Of a DNA stretch of 64,000 bases, positions 33,938 to 43,542 are shown one piece after another. This DNA comes from CAAGNP01 sp964611185 (lineage in GTDB: Bacteria > Bacteroidota > Bacteroidia > Bacteroidales > UBA932), in NCBI GenBank assembly GCA_964611185.1, contig CAZSXE010000008.1, positions 1 to 64,000 on the forward strand, given 5' to 3'. Within the stretch, counting starts at the first letter, position 1, and each line of letters begins with the position of its first letter. The translations under genes and the position numbers were made by a program. The notes under the pieces are model-generated. The model did not search any database, was not told the origin of the DNA, and was given only the letters and a program-made list of their open reading frames with translations.

Positions 33938-35869
33938 ATGATTATGAAAAAAATATTATCTATAATTTTAAGTTTAATCCTTATCTTAGGATTTACTTCG
34001 TGCAATAAATGGCTTGATGTTAATGTGGATCCGGATAATCCAAGCGATCAGACAGCTTCTGTAAATATCAGACTTCCATGGATTCAACATTATTATATGT
34101 ATGCATGGGGAACTGCAAATACTCGTACAAGTTTTATCGGAGGATTGTTGACTACAACAAATGCTTCAAATGCCAATGGACTTCTTGCAGGATGGAATCC
34201 AATTCAAAGTAGTTGCACTACTATTTATCAAAATTTCTTTTTGGGTGCAGGTGTCAATATTCAACCGATGATAGATCGTGCACTTGATGAAGGAGCTTAC
34301 CATTATGCCGGTGCAGGATATTGTATTAAGGCAATGGGCTTTATGATGATGCTTGATCTTCACGGAGAAATGCCTTATACAGAGGCAATGTCAAGAATTC
34401 TGAATCCCGTTTACGATGATGGAGAAACTATATATAAAGGGTGTTTGTCTTGCCTTGATTCTGCCATTGTTTACTTGTCCAAAGAACAAAATCCCACTGC
34501 TGTTTCCTTGATAAAAGGAGATACATGGAATAACGGCAGCACAGATAAATGGTTAAAATTGTGTTATGGTCTAAAAGCAAGATATTTAAATGTTATTTCA
34601 AAGAAAAAATCTTATGATCCTAACGCTATATTGGCAGCATTGGAAAAAGCACCCCAATCGAATGCAGACAACACGATAATGAAGCACTATAATAAAGAAG
34701 GAGATGCCACAAACTTTACTGTAGGAGATCCCTACCAGGCAAATTCTACATGGAATAGTGCTGCTTATGGTACAGGACAGCGCATCACAAGATTCTATGC
34801 AAATCTATTGACAAATTCCTATACAGGTGGTTCAGGGGTAATCGATCCTCGAAGAGATAAAATACTACCTGCAATTATGACAAATGTCGTAGTAAATAAC
34901 GGCAAAGTCGTTTCTAATGATTGGAAAAGGGACGAAGGAGTAGATATGATGTATTCGGATATTCGCTTTAATAGCGGCCCTGTAAACGCATCTTTTGCTA
35001 CTAAAGCGACACCCATAAAGTACAAAATCACAGATAAAACAGAAAGAGAAGCTTTCATTGCAGATCTTAAAAATTCTTTTACTGTATCTGACGAAGTTGT
35101 AACAGTTACGTATAGCGTTGGAGACATGTACATAAACAGTACAAACTACAAAAGAGCAGGTGATACAGTTTATGTAAATTTACGCTCAAACAGTATGTCC
35201 ACAAGTGGAAAAGCAGAAAACGATGAATTCTACTATGTTAATGCCAATGCAGGAGCAGTGGCCGGGACAGGTTCTTTCTTTATAAGACCGGACTCAGATT
35301 CCGACATACTCACCTATTCTGAAATGTGCTTCATAAAAGCTGAGGTCTATCTAAGACTTGACAGAAAAGCAGATGCATTATCTGCATATAAAGAGGGTGT
35401 TAAAGCAAGTTTTGACAGAATGCAAACCAAACTTTCGTCTTGGAAATCAAGCGGTACTTTAAATGAAGACCAATGGCCTATGGACCAATCTGACATTGAC
35501 ACCTATATGGCAAGCGCAGCTGTTGCCCAGACTGTCGGAGATCTTACTATGGCAGAAATTATGAAACAGAAAATGATTGCTCTCGGATTTAATACACAAA
35601 TTTGGAACGATATGCGCCGCTTTAATTATAGTGCCGGCAATATAGGTTCCTTCGGAGTAGTATTTCCGGATTATGTCAGACCTTATGAATTTACTGCTAC
35701 AAACAAGATGACAGGAACATCTCCTACCAACCTTACCTACTGGTTCCGTAGATTTTCACAAAGTAGCCACGAAAGCAATTATAATTATAAACAACTTATG
35801 GCATCCAATCCTCTTGCTATGCAAGATGCTATATGGAGTGACCCTGTTTGGTGGGATATTCCAGACTAA
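33938..35869 (+). CDS. SusD-like outer-membrane lipoprotein (SusD-like_2 type)
   Basis: A 643-aa lipoprotein with lipobox FTSCNKWLDVNVDPDNP, the signature opening of the SusD-like_2 subfamily, followed by helical TPR-like segments (GYCIKAMGFMMMLDLHGEMPYTEA, ALSAYKEGVKASFDRM) and a C-terminal QIWNDMRRFNYS. Pairs with the SusC encoded 17 bp upstream. ATGs at 33938 and 33944 are both possible starts. The ligand cannot be read from the sequence; no enzyme gene accompanies the pair. Confidence 0.9.
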   Translation: MIMKKILSIILSLILILGFTSCNKWLDVNVDPDNPSDQTASVNIRLPWIQHYYMYAWGTANTRTSFIGGLLTTTNASNANGLLAGWNPIQSSCTTIYQNFFLGAGVNIQPMIDRALDEGAYHYAGAGYCIKAMGFMMMLDLHGEMPYTEAMSRILNPVYDDGETIYKGCLSCLDSAIVYLSKEQNPTAVSLIKGDTWNNGSTDKWLKLCYGLKARYLNVISKKKSYDPNAILAALEKAPQSNADNTIMKHYNKEGDATNFTVGDPYQANSTWNSAAYGTGQRITRFYANLLTNSYTGGSGVIDPRRDKILPAIMTNVVVNNGKVVSNDWKRDEGVDMMYSDIRFNSGPVNASFATKATPIKYKITDKTEREAFIADLKNSFTVSDEVVTVTYSVGDMYINSTNYKRAGDTVYVNLRSNSMSTSGKAENDEFYYVNANAGAVAGTGSFFIRPDSDSDILTYSEMCFIKAEVYLRLDRKADALSAYKEGVKASFDRMQTKLSSWKSSGTLNEDQWPMDQSDIDTYMASAAVAQTVGDLTMAEIMKQKMIALGFNTQIWNDMRRFNYSAGNIGSFGVVFPDYVRPYEFTATNKMTGTSPTNLTYWFRRFSQSSHESNYNYKQLMASNPLAMQDAIWSDPVWWDIPD

Positions 35870-35890
35870 CATTCTTAATTAAATTTTAAA

Positions 35891-35920
35891 GCGTCCCCGG
35901 AAATCCGAGGACGTTTTTTT
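35891..35920 (+). terminator. Rho-independent terminator after the right susCD
   Basis: GCGTCCCCGG pairs with CCGAGGACGT (10-bp stem allowing two G-T pairs), loop AAAT, followed by a T-run ending at 35920. It begins 21 bp after the susD stop. Confidence 0.9.
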
Positions 35921-36034
35921 AACTCATTGTTAATGTTCAAACTACCATATAATCCCAGTCCAAAAATGTACCGGGGTATTTTAGGATAATGCTGAATGAC
36001 AAGATGTTGGGAAATACGGCTGGATGGAGACAAG

Positions 36035-37117
36035 TCATATATGCATATACTTTTCAAGTACTTCTCTGAGCTGTTTTTCTCCTATTTCTTTCATCTCTTC
36101 GGGGATTACACGAGCCATATCGGATGTATCGGGTATTATTTCCGACTTGATGGGAATATAGAAAAGCTTGGATTTAAGATTCGGAGTAATAAAGGGATTG
36201 TCTATTAGTCTTTGAGCATCTTTTTCTGTAGTGATGATTACTGAGGTGGCGTTACTATTTGATATGTAATCTATATGATGTATTTCAGAATTCGTATAGT
36301 CGTGATGATCTGAATACCTTATTACTGACTTGAGTTTATATTGCCCCATAAGATGATTTTTTAATGATGTATCATCCGCTATACCGGAGAAAACAACTGC
36401 CGATTTTGAATAGATGTAGCGATTATCAACCTCCGATGGAAATACCGCCAAAGGCTGTTCGTAAGATATTTTTGAAAACAAAAGTATCTGAGAATCTTTA
36501 AGTCTCAGCTTTTCTCTCCATAAAATTCTTTCATCCTGTTCAAGATATTCAGGCACCTTTGTTACAATCACAATATCTGCACGATAAATCTGGTTCGGAA
36601 GATCTCTGAGTGTCCCAATGGGGAGAAGATGGTCTTGAAAAACAGGCTTGGAATGGTCAACAAGAACGATGGAAAGAGATGGTTTCACCTTTCTGTGTTG
36701 AAAAGCATCATCAAGTATTATAAGAGTGGGACGACTTTCTTCAGGAAGAGCGAGGAGGGTATCAATAGCTCTTTTTCGTGATGTATCGACAACAACCGTA
36801 ATATCAGGAAATTTTCTTTTTATTTGTAACGGCTCATCACCTGTTTCGGTGTAAGAATCTGAAACCGATACTTCTCTGTAACCCTTACTCTTTCTTTTGT
36901 ATCCGCGAGACACGAGTGCTATTTTGTAATTATTTTTAAGAAGAGATATTAGCATCTCTGCATGTGGTGTCTTGCCTGTCCCCCCCACTGTGATATTTCC
37001 TACGCATATCACAGGTATATCATAGCTTACGATTTTCTTTTTACCGCTGTCATAAAGATAATTTCTCCATTTCAGGGCAATATAATAAGGAAAAAGCAGT
37101 GTCTTGTCTATAAACAT
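36035..37117 (-). CDS. lpxK: Tetraacyldisaccharide 4'-kinase
   Basis: Phosphorylates the 4' position of the lipid A precursor at the inner membrane. The 360-aa protein has the LpxK Walker-A-like GNITVGGTGKTPHAEMLI near 38-55, the VSRGYKRKSKGYREV segment, the DDAFQHRKV motif of the active site and a C-terminal VITTEKDAQRL. One hydrophobic N-terminal segment is consistent with membrane association. It starts 1 bp after the pfkA stop and is probably co-transcribed. Confidence 0.93.
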   Translation of the reverse strand: MFIDKTLLFPYYIALKWRNYLYDSGKKKIVSYDIPVICVGNITVGGTGKTPHAEMLISLLKNNYKIALVSRGYKRKSKGYREVSVSDSYTETGDEPLQIKRKFPDITVVVDTSRKRAIDTLLALPEESRPTLIILDDAFQHRKVKPSLSIVLVDHSKPVFQDHLLPIGTLRDLPNQIYRADIVIVTKVPEYLEQDERILWREKLRLKDSQILLFSKISYEQPLAVFPSEVDNRYIYSKSAVVFSGIADDTSLKNHLMGQYKLKSVIRYSDHHDYTNSEIHHIDYISNSNATSVIITTEKDAQRLIDNPFITPNLKSKLFYIPIKSEIIPDTSDMARVIPEEMKEIGEKQLREVLEKYMHI

Positions 37118-37118
37118 A

Positions 37119-38108
37119 TTATATGCTCAATATTTTTGCCATCTCGTATAAGTCATAATTAATTTCATTATGCTTGCTACAAGCCTCTTCAAAAGGGGTA
37201 TATGCTATTTTGTTATTCACTTGCCCCACCATAACTCCGCTTTTACCCTGCAACAAAGCCTTAACCGATTCGTGTCCGAGAAAACTGGCAAGAACACGAT
37301 CATTACAAGAGGGTGAACCCCCTCTCTGAATATGGCCGAGAGTAGTAACGCGAGTTTCGTAATTAGGAAGCATCAAAGCTACCTTTTTTGCAATATCCGA
37401 GGCGCTGCCCAATTTTCCATTTTCTGCTACTATTACTATTCCGGAGGTTTTATTTTTTCTCCTTTCCCCCTGAAGATAATCGCAGAGTCCCTCAATGGAA
37501 GTTTCAATTTCGGGGATAATCGTGGCCTCAGCCCCTGTGGCAATAGCGGTATTAAGTGCTATAAAACCGGCATCTCTTCCCATCACCTCCACAAAAAACA
37601 CCAAATTGTGACTGTCTGCCGTATCACGGAGCTTATCTATTGCGGAGACCGCGGTATTTATAGCGGTGTCGAATCCTATCGTGTAGTCAGTACCGTAAAT
37701 GTCGTTGTCGATAGTACCCGGGACACCCACTACGGGAAATCCAAACTCATTACATAGCAGATTTGCCCCCCTGAAAGAACCGTCTCCACCTATCACCACT
37801 AAAGCATCTATTCCTGCCTCTTTCATATTTTCTACCGCTTTTTTCCTGACATCTTTTTCTTTAAATTCGGGGCACCGAGACGATTTAAGGATAGTCCCAC
37901 CCTGAGAAATAGTCTTTGAAACAGAATGTGAGTGCATCGACATAAAACTTCTGTCAAGAATCCCCTGATAACCTCTCAATATCCCTACAGCCTCTTTTTC
38001 ATAATAAATAGATGTTCTCACCACCGCCCTGATGGCGGCATTCATTCCAGGGGAATCTCCACCGGAGGTGAGTACCCCTATTCTTTTAATTTTACTTTCA
38101 ATTGACAT
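37119..38108 (-). CDS. pfkA: ATP-dependent 6-phosphofructokinase
   Basis: Glycolytic enzyme phosphorylating fructose-6-phosphate. The 329-aa protein starts at the ATG at 38108 (MSIESKIKRIGVLTSGGDSPGMNAAIRA). Motifs: GGDSPGMN for ATP, IGGDGSFRGA, and the catalytic GTIDNDIYGTDYTIGFDTA. The Gly in GGDGS favours ATP over PPi use. The longer frame to 38153 overlaps the promoter: CAAAGATA at 38132-38139 reads TATCTTTG on the minus strand, a -7 box. Confidence 0.95.
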   Translation of the reverse strand: MSIESKIKRIGVLTSGGDSPGMNAAIRAVVRTSIYYEKEAVGILRGYQGILDRSFMSMHSHSVSKTISQGGTILKSSRCPEFKEKDVRKKAVENMKEAGIDALVVIGGDGSFRGANLLCNEFGFPVVGVPGTIDNDIYGTDYTIGFDTAINTAVSAIDKLRDTADSHNLVFFVEVMGRDAGFIALNTAIATGAEATIIPEIETSIEGLCDYLQGERRKNKTSGIVIVAENGKLGSASDIAKKVALMLPNYETRVTTLGHIQRGGSPSCNDRVLASFLGHESVKALLQGKSGVMVGQVNNKIAYTPFEEACSKHNEINYDLYEMAKILSI

Positions 38109-38155
38109 TTTCGCATATATTAATGGAACAGCAAAGATAGTATTTCCATCCATTA

Positions 38156-38188
38156 TTTGCGAGAAACGACCTTAAATAATTACCTTTG
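38156..38188 (+). promoter_or_regulatory. Promoter giving a near-leaderless dusB transcript
   Basis: TTTG at 38156-38159, a 21-nt spacer and TACCTTTG at 38181-38188. Transcription would begin within a few bases of the ATG at 38195. The TTG at 38186, in frame, lies inside the -7 box and is unlikely to be the start. Confidence 0.65.
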
Positions 38189-38194
38189 CCTCAA

Positions 38195-39169
38195 ATGAAA
38201 ATAGGAAATATCACCTTCAGAGAACACCCCCTTTTTCTGGCACCAATGGAAGATGTCACGGATGCTTCTTTCAGATATGCCTGCAAATCTTTTGGTGCGG
38301 ATATGCTCTACACAGAATTTGTGTCGTCAGATGCCTTAGTACGCGATATTCAAAGCACACTTAAAAAGCTCGAAATCTCCGATGAAGAGCGCCCTATCGG
38401 AATTCAAATCTATGGTAATTTGCCTCAGGCAATGGTGGATGCAGCCATTCGTTGCGAAAGCGCAGCCCCGGATTTGATAGATATTAATTTCGGATGCCCT
38501 GTCAAAAAAATTGCAGGGAGGGGAGCCGGTTCGGGGATGATGAGGGAGCCTGATAAAATGGTGGAAATCACCCGAATGGTGGTGGAGGCCGTAAAAGTCC
38601 CTGTGACGGTAAAAACGCGCTTAGGGTGGGATGATGACTCGAAAATAATCGTTGAATTGGCCGAAAGGCTTCAAGATGTAGGCATTAGTGCTCTTACCAT
38701 CCACGGTAGAACTCGCGCACAAATGTATCGCGGGGAGGCAGACTGGACACTGATAGGAGAGGTTAAAAACAATCCGAGGATGCACATTCCCATCATCGGA
38801 AACGGCGATATTTGCACCCCGGTGCAATGTAAAGAGGCATTCGACAGATATGGAATAGATGCAGTAATGATCGGCAGAGCCACCTTCGGACACCCGTGGA
38901 TATTTAAGGAAATACGACATTTTCTCGATACTGGGGAAGAGCTTCCCCCTCTTAGCGTGTGCGAAAGGGTGGATTTTGCAAAGAAACATTTTCGCAAATC
39001 GATAGAAGTCAAGGGTGAACGGGTAGGAGTTCTCGAAATGCGCCGTCATCTTTCGTGCTATTTCAAAGGACTTAACAACTTCAAAGAGACTCGTCTGAAA
39101 CTCGTAACAGAAAACGACCCCGAAGAGGTACTGAAACTACTCGACTACATCGGTCAGAGGTTTAACTAA
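38195..39169 (+). CDS. dusB: tRNA-dihydrouridine synthase
   Basis: FMN enzyme reducing uridines in tRNA D-loops. The 324-aa protein shows the N-terminal FLAPMEDVTDASFR flavin motif, the catalytic Cys in DINFGCPVKKIAGRGAGSGMM, TVKTRLGWDD, LTIHGRTRAQMYRGEADW and the IIGNGDI / AVMIGRATFGHPWIF phosphate-binding blocks. Assigned to the DusB type by the NFGCP and RGAGSG pattern. Divergent from pfkA. Confidence 0.92.
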   Translation: MKIGNITFREHPLFLAPMEDVTDASFRYACKSFGADMLYTEFVSSDALVRDIQSTLKKLEISDEERPIGIQIYGNLPQAMVDAAIRCESAAPDLIDINFGCPVKKIAGRGAGSGMMREPDKMVEITRMVVEAVKVPVTVKTRLGWDDDSKIIVELAERLQDVGISALTIHGRTRAQMYRGEADWTLIGEVKNNPRMHIPIIGNGDICTPVQCKEAFDRYGIDAVMIGRATFGHPWIFKEIRHFLDTGEELPPLSVCERVDFAKKHFRKSIEVKGERVGVLEMRRHLSCYFKGLNNFKETRLKLVTENDPEEVLKLLDYIGQRFN

Positions 39170-39214
39170 ATGGGATTTTTCTTCGATTCATATCACCGAT
39201 TCACAGAAAAGTAT

Positions 39215-39259
39215 TATATTTGCACTATCGCAACAGCAGTTGCTGTAACTGTGGTTGCG
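39215..39259 (+). promoter_or_regulatory. Promoter -7 box and 5' hairpin of the AAA ATPase gene
   Basis: TATATTTG at 39215-39222 is a -7 box. CGCAAC (39229-39234) pairs with GTTGCG (39254-39259), and CAGT (39237-39240) with ACTG (39248-39251) inside, a 31-nt hairpin at the predicted transcript start. No -33 element was clear. Confidence 0.55.
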
Positions 39260-39276
39260 CTAATTAATAAGGCTGT

Positions 39277-40584
39277 ATGAAATTTTACGGTAGAAAAAGT
39301 GAAATCGCCACACTTAGAGACATTGAGGCACTTTCCGCAGAAACGGCACAAATGACCGTTATGGTGGGTCGCAGGCGTATTGGGAAAACAACACTACTAA
39401 AACATACATTTGGGCAAACACCGGTACTTTACTTCTTTGTCGCCAAGAAAAACGAAATTCTTCTATGCGAGGAGTTTGCTCGTGAAACAGAGGAGAAGTT
39501 ATCTATGTCGTTAGGGCAGTTCCAAACCTTCTCAGACTTGTTTAAAACCTTAATGCAACTCTCCAAAGAGCGTAATTTCACAATTATTATTGATGAGTTT
39601 CAGGAGTTTAGTAATCTAAACAGCTCTGTATTTAGTGACATGCAAAATATTTGGGACTCATTTAAGGAGCAGAGTCGCATAAATCTGATTCTCTGTGGCT
39701 CTATTTACTCTATGATGAAAAAAATATTTGAGAACTCCAAAGAACCGCTATTCGGAAGAGCTACCTCTCGTATAATTATCAAGCCTTTTGATATCTATAC
39801 GACTATGGAGATACTAAACGACTATAATTCGGATTACACCCCAGATGATTTACTGACATTTTATATGGTTACCGGCGGTGTGGCTAAATACATCGAACAG
39901 ATAGTCCAGTCAAAAGCATTCACAAAACAAACAATTCTGAATGCCGTTTTTAAAGAAGGTTCTTATTTTCTTAACGAGGGGCGTGATGTGCTTATCGACG
40001 AGTTTGGCAAAGATTATGGTAACTATTTTTCCATTCTCTCTCTAATTGCTTCTTCTAAAACTGAACGCGGAGAAATTGAAAGTATCCTAAATATGCCTGT
40101 GGGTGGTTATTTAGACAAACTCGAAAAGGAGTATAACATCATTAAACGAATCCGTCCTTTCGGAGCCAAAGAGGGAAGTCGTTCAAACAAGTACTTGATA
40201 GAGGACAACTTTCTAAATCTCTGGTTTCGCTTTATCTATAAATTCCGCAGTGCCGTAGAGATTGGAAATTTAGAATATGTTCGAGGTATTGTGGAGCGAG
40301 ATTATGATGTTTACAGTGGCATTGTATTGGAGAAGTTTTTCAGAGCGAGAATGATTGAGTCTAAACAGTTCTCTAATATTCAAGGCTATTGGGATAATAA
40401 AGGCGAGAACGAAATTGACATTGTTGCTGTTAATGATTATGAAAAGCGAATCCTGTTTTGTGAGGTAAAAAGAAATAAACAAAAAATAAGTTTACCTTTA
40501 CTCGAAGACAAGGCGAATGCAATAGTAAAAAAATATCCTAAATATGCTATTAAATATCAAGGGCTTTCTCTTGATGATATGTAA
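39277..40584 (+). CDS. AAA ATPase with C-terminal DUF234-like domain
   Basis: A 435-aa cytoplasmic protein of the archaeal-type ATPase family: FYGRKSEIATLRDIE, Walker A VGRRRIGKTTLLKH near 30-43, Walker B IIIDEFQEFSN near 107-117, sensor LILCGSIYSMM, then a winged-helix part (GGYLDKLEKEYNIIKRIRPFG). The C-terminal domain resembles DUF234 (NLWFRFIYKFR, NEIDIVAVNDYEKRILFCEVKRNKQKI), where the Glu-Val-Lys pattern recalls PD-(D/E)xK nuclease folds. Such proteins are common, patchily distributed accessory genes. Function unknown. It is flanked by dusB and a terminator. Confidence 0.82.
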   Translation: MKFYGRKSEIATLRDIEALSAETAQMTVMVGRRRIGKTTLLKHTFGQTPVLYFFVAKKNEILLCEEFARETEEKLSMSLGQFQTFSDLFKTLMQLSKERNFTIIIDEFQEFSNLNSSVFSDMQNIWDSFKEQSRINLILCGSIYSMMKKIFENSKEPLFGRATSRIIIKPFDIYTTMEILNDYNSDYTPDDLLTFYMVTGGVAKYIEQIVQSKAFTKQTILNAVFKEGSYFLNEGRDVLIDEFGKDYGNYFSILSLIASSKTERGEIESILNMPVGGYLDKLEKEYNIIKRIRPFGAKEGSRSNKYLIEDNFLNLWFRFIYKFRSAVEIGNLEYVRGIVERDYDVYSGIVLEKFFRARMIESKQFSNIQGYWDNKGENEIDIVAVNDYEKRILFCEVKRNKQKISLPLLEDKANAIVKKYPKYAIKYQGLSLDDM

Positions 40585-40630
40585 TTAAGGTTGATTGATA
40601 ATAATAGTTGGTGATTTACAGTCTGTTATC

Positions 40631-40662
40631 AAAAAAGGGCGGCCTTTCGGGCCACCCTTAAA
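40631..40662. terminator. Bidirectional terminator
   Basis: AAGGG-C-GGCC pairs with GGCC-A-CCCTT around TTTCG, with A-runs on the left and TTAAAA on the right. It separates the ATPase gene from the end of the convergent SusCD operon. Confidence 0.85.
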
Positions 40663-40679
40663 ATCAGAATTTTTAATAT

Positions 40680-41954
40680 TTACTTAATTTTTGTCATTAC
40701 ATAGCAGAATCCGAACATATCGGTATCAAAACCACCCCACCAGTTAAACATAAATGGAGGCTGATCGTAATCTCTTAAATGCAGTTCAAGCTCTCCACTC
40801 TCATTGAATCTCATAGCCACCACTGCCGGTTTGATATCTTCCTTAGAAGCAGAGAAGGCTCTGTTGGCTTTATCAAGACTGAAATAAGTGAGCTGTATGG
40901 TTTCCGAAGTCCACATAAAAAGCTCTTCGGTGCAATATGCTCCCAAAGCCACAAAGTTCTTTGCAGGATTAACAGGGGTGGAATATGTCATAACAGCTTC
41001 TCTTAAGAAATTACTCAAATCACCCTTTACAGAACCGGGGATAAGTTTTAAAACATCCTCTTCCAAAGTAAATGAAATTTCATAATTTTCATTGTGTATT
41101 GGCATCAATTCAGGATCATCTTCCATATCAGACACCCATGTTTTCCATTCTGCAAGTTCCGGAATCTCTTTAAATTTCCATGTACCTACAAGTGCGGATC
41201 CTTTCATAACCCCTTTGATTGTTATCATAACAGATGGAATATTACCTTCGAGGAATCTCCCTCCGAGTTTTTCTTTATCCATGGCCACATTGATAACAAG
41301 TTCTTTTCCAAGCTCTACATCTTTAGCTTTAAAAGAAACATTTGCTTTGTTGGTTCCTGCCTTGACAGTCAAAACTTTATTACCTCCCACTATTTCAAAG
41401 TCTGTTCCCTCTTTGGCTGTGCTCTTTTCTGTGAAAAGAAAAGGAAGTTCCATATCAGCTGTTGCGGTAAAATTGGCTCCGGAGGTCTCTCCGGCCAATG
41501 TTAATGAAAGAGAATAAGTATCAAGAAGATCGGCTTTTTCCACAGAGAAAGAATATATTATACCCTCTTTCTTCTCCACAGAGACGATAGCTGAGGGGGT
41601 TATTCCAAGCTCATACCCCTGAGGAAGCTGTCCTATGGTCAATATAATCTCCTTATCTGACACTATGTTATTGATAGGAGTAATAATAACTTTCGCAGAT
41701 AAAGCATCTTTCTCAAATTTGAAACTTTCAGAAGAAATTTCATACTCTTCCCCTTTTACGGCAGTACCGGAAAGTGATACGGGAATAGTAAGCTCCGCTA
41801 CCGGCGCTTTAGAAAGTTTCATTTCCACTTCAAGTGGAGTGTCAGCCAGAAGAACCAATCTGGACTTTACAAATTCAACCTTTACGCTCTCTTTTTGGCA
41901 AGAGGCTGTCAGTATAGCAACTATTGCTAAGACTGAGAATAAAAATTTTTTCAT
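40680..41954 (-). CDS. Surface lipoprotein with Calx-beta-like repeats
   Basis: A 424-aa lipoprotein (lipobox LTASCQKES). Two repeats in the first 250 residues look like Calx-beta or similar beta-sandwich modules: ELTIPVSLSGTAVKGEEYEIS and later FTEKSTAKEGTDFEIVGGNKVLTVKAGTNKANVSF. The C-terminal part has a VGTWKFKEIPE strand and aromatic-rich segments. Last gene of the protease-SusCD operon, 3 bp after the small lipoprotein. It may be an additional surface ligand-binding protein, as SusE/SusF are in starch loci. No homology to SusE is claimed. Confidence 0.6.
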   Translation of the reverse strand: MKKFLFSVLAIVAILTASCQKESVKVEFVKSRLVLLADTPLEVEMKLSKAPVAELTIPVSLSGTAVKGEEYEISSESFKFEKDALSAKVIITPINNIVSDKEIILTIGQLPQGYELGITPSAIVSVEKKEGIIYSFSVEKADLLDTYSLSLTLAGETSGANFTATADMELPFLFTEKSTAKEGTDFEIVGGNKVLTVKAGTNKANVSFKAKDVELGKELVINVAMDKEKLGGRFLEGNIPSVMITIKGVMKGSALVGTWKFKEIPELAEWKTWVSDMEDDPELMPIHNENYEISFTLEEDVLKLIPGSVKGDLSNFLREAVMTYSTPVNPAKNFVALGAYCTEELFMWTSETIQLTYFSLDKANRAFSASKEDIKPAVVAMRFNESGELELHLRDYDQPPFMFNWWGGFDTDMFGFCYVMTKIK

Positions 41955-41957
41955 ACG

Positions 41958-42167
41958 CTATTTTAATGAGTTGTTATATTCATCTCTTATAAGATGCAGT
42001 GTTTCTAATTCGGAAGCAGAGGGAACTTCGCCTTTCGGCAATACAAAATCGTAGGTCACATCGTCTGTCTTAGGGGGAAGTTCAGCATAATTACACCCTG
42101 ATAATGCGACAAGGCAGAATAGGGTAATTGCAGCTATCAGTATTGTTTTTTTAATTTTCATATCCAT
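41958..42167 (-). CDS. Small lipoprotein
   Basis: A 69-aa protein with a clear lipoprotein signal (LFCLVALSGCNYAELPPK), leaving about 45 mature residues. Its start overlaps the susD end by 17 bp, so it belongs to the operon. No family recognised. ATGs at 42167 and 42161 are both possible. It may be an accessory of the SusCD complex. Confidence 0.6.
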   Translation of the reverse strand: MDMKIKKTILIAAITLFCLVALSGCNYAELPPKTDDVTYDFVLPKGEVPSASELETLHLIRDEYNNSLK

Positions 42168-43536
42168 TGTTTTGTTTCATATTACTATTCATATATACAT
42201 CGCTTTTATATATGGGTGCCGTATATAGATACTCCTTCGTAGTATATTTTAGTCCGTTGTTTATCACCCAGAACTCGGGAGAGCCGTTTCTCTTCAGCTC
42301 AAACCATCTGTCGCCCTCCATATAAAACTCTTTTCGTCTTTCGTCGAATATGGCTGAAATAAGTGGAGTAAGTGGCTTACCTTTAGCATCTTCCGCAATA
42401 AGTGCTTCGGAGTGAACAGGGGGAAGATTGCTCATAGTATAATCCTCAACATCAGAAATTCTGTTTCTTCTGAGATAATTAAGATTCACAAGGGCACTCT
42501 CTTGATTATTTAAATGATAATAGGATTCTGCAAGCATCAACACGAGCTCGGAGCTTCTGACTTTGGCACTGATAGTCTTTTGATTTATCCTTTTTTTATC
42601 AAAACTGAGTCCCTTTCTTATATCTTTGTCGCCGTCAGAATCAAATAGACCGACCAGAGAACTACTTACCGGTCTTGTCTTTATATCCTTGATAATCATC
42701 ACATAATACCAGTCAATGTCGCTGTTGTTATTGATATGAGATCTGACGATTACCTCCCCTGATGAGGCATTTTTCGCCTGAATCATTTTTTCATAATCAG
42801 CGATACCACTGAGGGCAAACTGTGGTTTACTAAGTAATTCTTCACAAAGAGAGACAACAGAGCTCCACTCCTCTTTCCAAAAATATAATTTAGCCAAATA
42901 GGTCTTTACAATATCTTCGGTAAAAAGGAAAAAACCATCTTTTATATGATATTCTGCCGATTTATTAAGGAGGGAAGCACAATAATCCACAGTCACATCC
43001 AAAGAGGCTCTCGAAGGCATCTCCTCCATATCAAATTTATCAATAATGGGCATCCCGAGCATATTGGAAGCATTATCGGGATCGTATGCCTGACAATAAT
43101 CTCTAATCAGATTGTAGTAACAAATTCCTTTAATGGCATAAGCCGCAGCGGTTGTTTTTTTAGCAAGTTCAGTTTCTCTATTAGAAATATTTTCCAAAAC
43201 GATATTGCAGTCTCTTATTATGGAAAACAAATTTTTATAAAAAGCCTGCCGCATATTGATTTTATCGCCCACATAAGCAGCAAGATTTCCCACTTTTACA
43301 TTGGCATCGAGATTGTCTGAAAAACTTTCATACAATATAACTCCTTCGAAATTACCCACCACAAACTGATCCTCACCACCCTCGATAGAATTAACTATAT
43401 TGTGAATAATCGCGGCGAATTCTTCATCTGTTTTAGGGATAACTTTGCCTTGAGGCTGGACATCAAGATAGTTTTTGCAAGATGACAGGGCCAAAACCAA
43501 CATTATTATAAATACAAATTTTTCTTTCATAATCAT
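42151..43536 (-). CDS. SusD/RagB-family lipoprotein of the protease locus
   Basis: A 461-aa SusD-type lipoprotein (lipobox LALSSCKNYLDVQPQGKVIPKTDEEF). It has the helical TPR-like core (VLMLAESYYHLNNQESALVNLNYLRRNRI) and the C-terminal ISAIFDERRKEFYMEGDRWFELKRNG block characteristic of the family. It is shorter than the other two SusD proteins here, closer in size to RagB, which binds peptides in Porphyromonas. Directly follows its susC partner (6-bp gap). Confidence 0.9.
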   Translation of the reverse strand: MIMKEKFVFIIMLVLALSSCKNYLDVQPQGKVIPKTDEEFAAIIHNIVNSIEGGEDQFVVGNFEGVILYESFSDNLDANVKVGNLAAYVGDKINMRQAFYKNLFSIIRDCNIVLENISNRETELAKKTTAAAYAIKGICYYNLIRDYCQAYDPDNASNMLGMPIIDKFDMEEMPSRASLDVTVDYCASLLNKSAEYHIKDGFFLFTEDIVKTYLAKLYFWKEEWSSVVSLCEELLSKPQFALSGIADYEKMIQAKNASSGEVIVRSHINNNSDIDWYYVMIIKDIKTRPVSSSLVGLFDSDGDKDIRKGLSFDKKRINQKTISAKVRSSELVLMLAESYYHLNNQESALVNLNYLRRNRISDVEDYTMSNLPPVHSEALIAEDAKGKPLTPLISAIFDERRKEFYMEGDRWFELKRNGSPEFWVINNGLKYTTKEYLYTAPIYKSDVYMNSNMKQNNGYEN

Positions 43537-43542
43537 TCAATA

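Noticed and set aside
36035..39169. Looked for mobile or accessory content among lpxK, pfkA and dusB
   Set aside because: All are intact housekeeping genes with ordinary spacing.
38797..40584. Considered the AAA ATPase gene as another repeat-flanked insertion
   Set aside because: I compared 39170-39276 with 40585-40680 and found no direct repeat or duplicated dusB 3' end.
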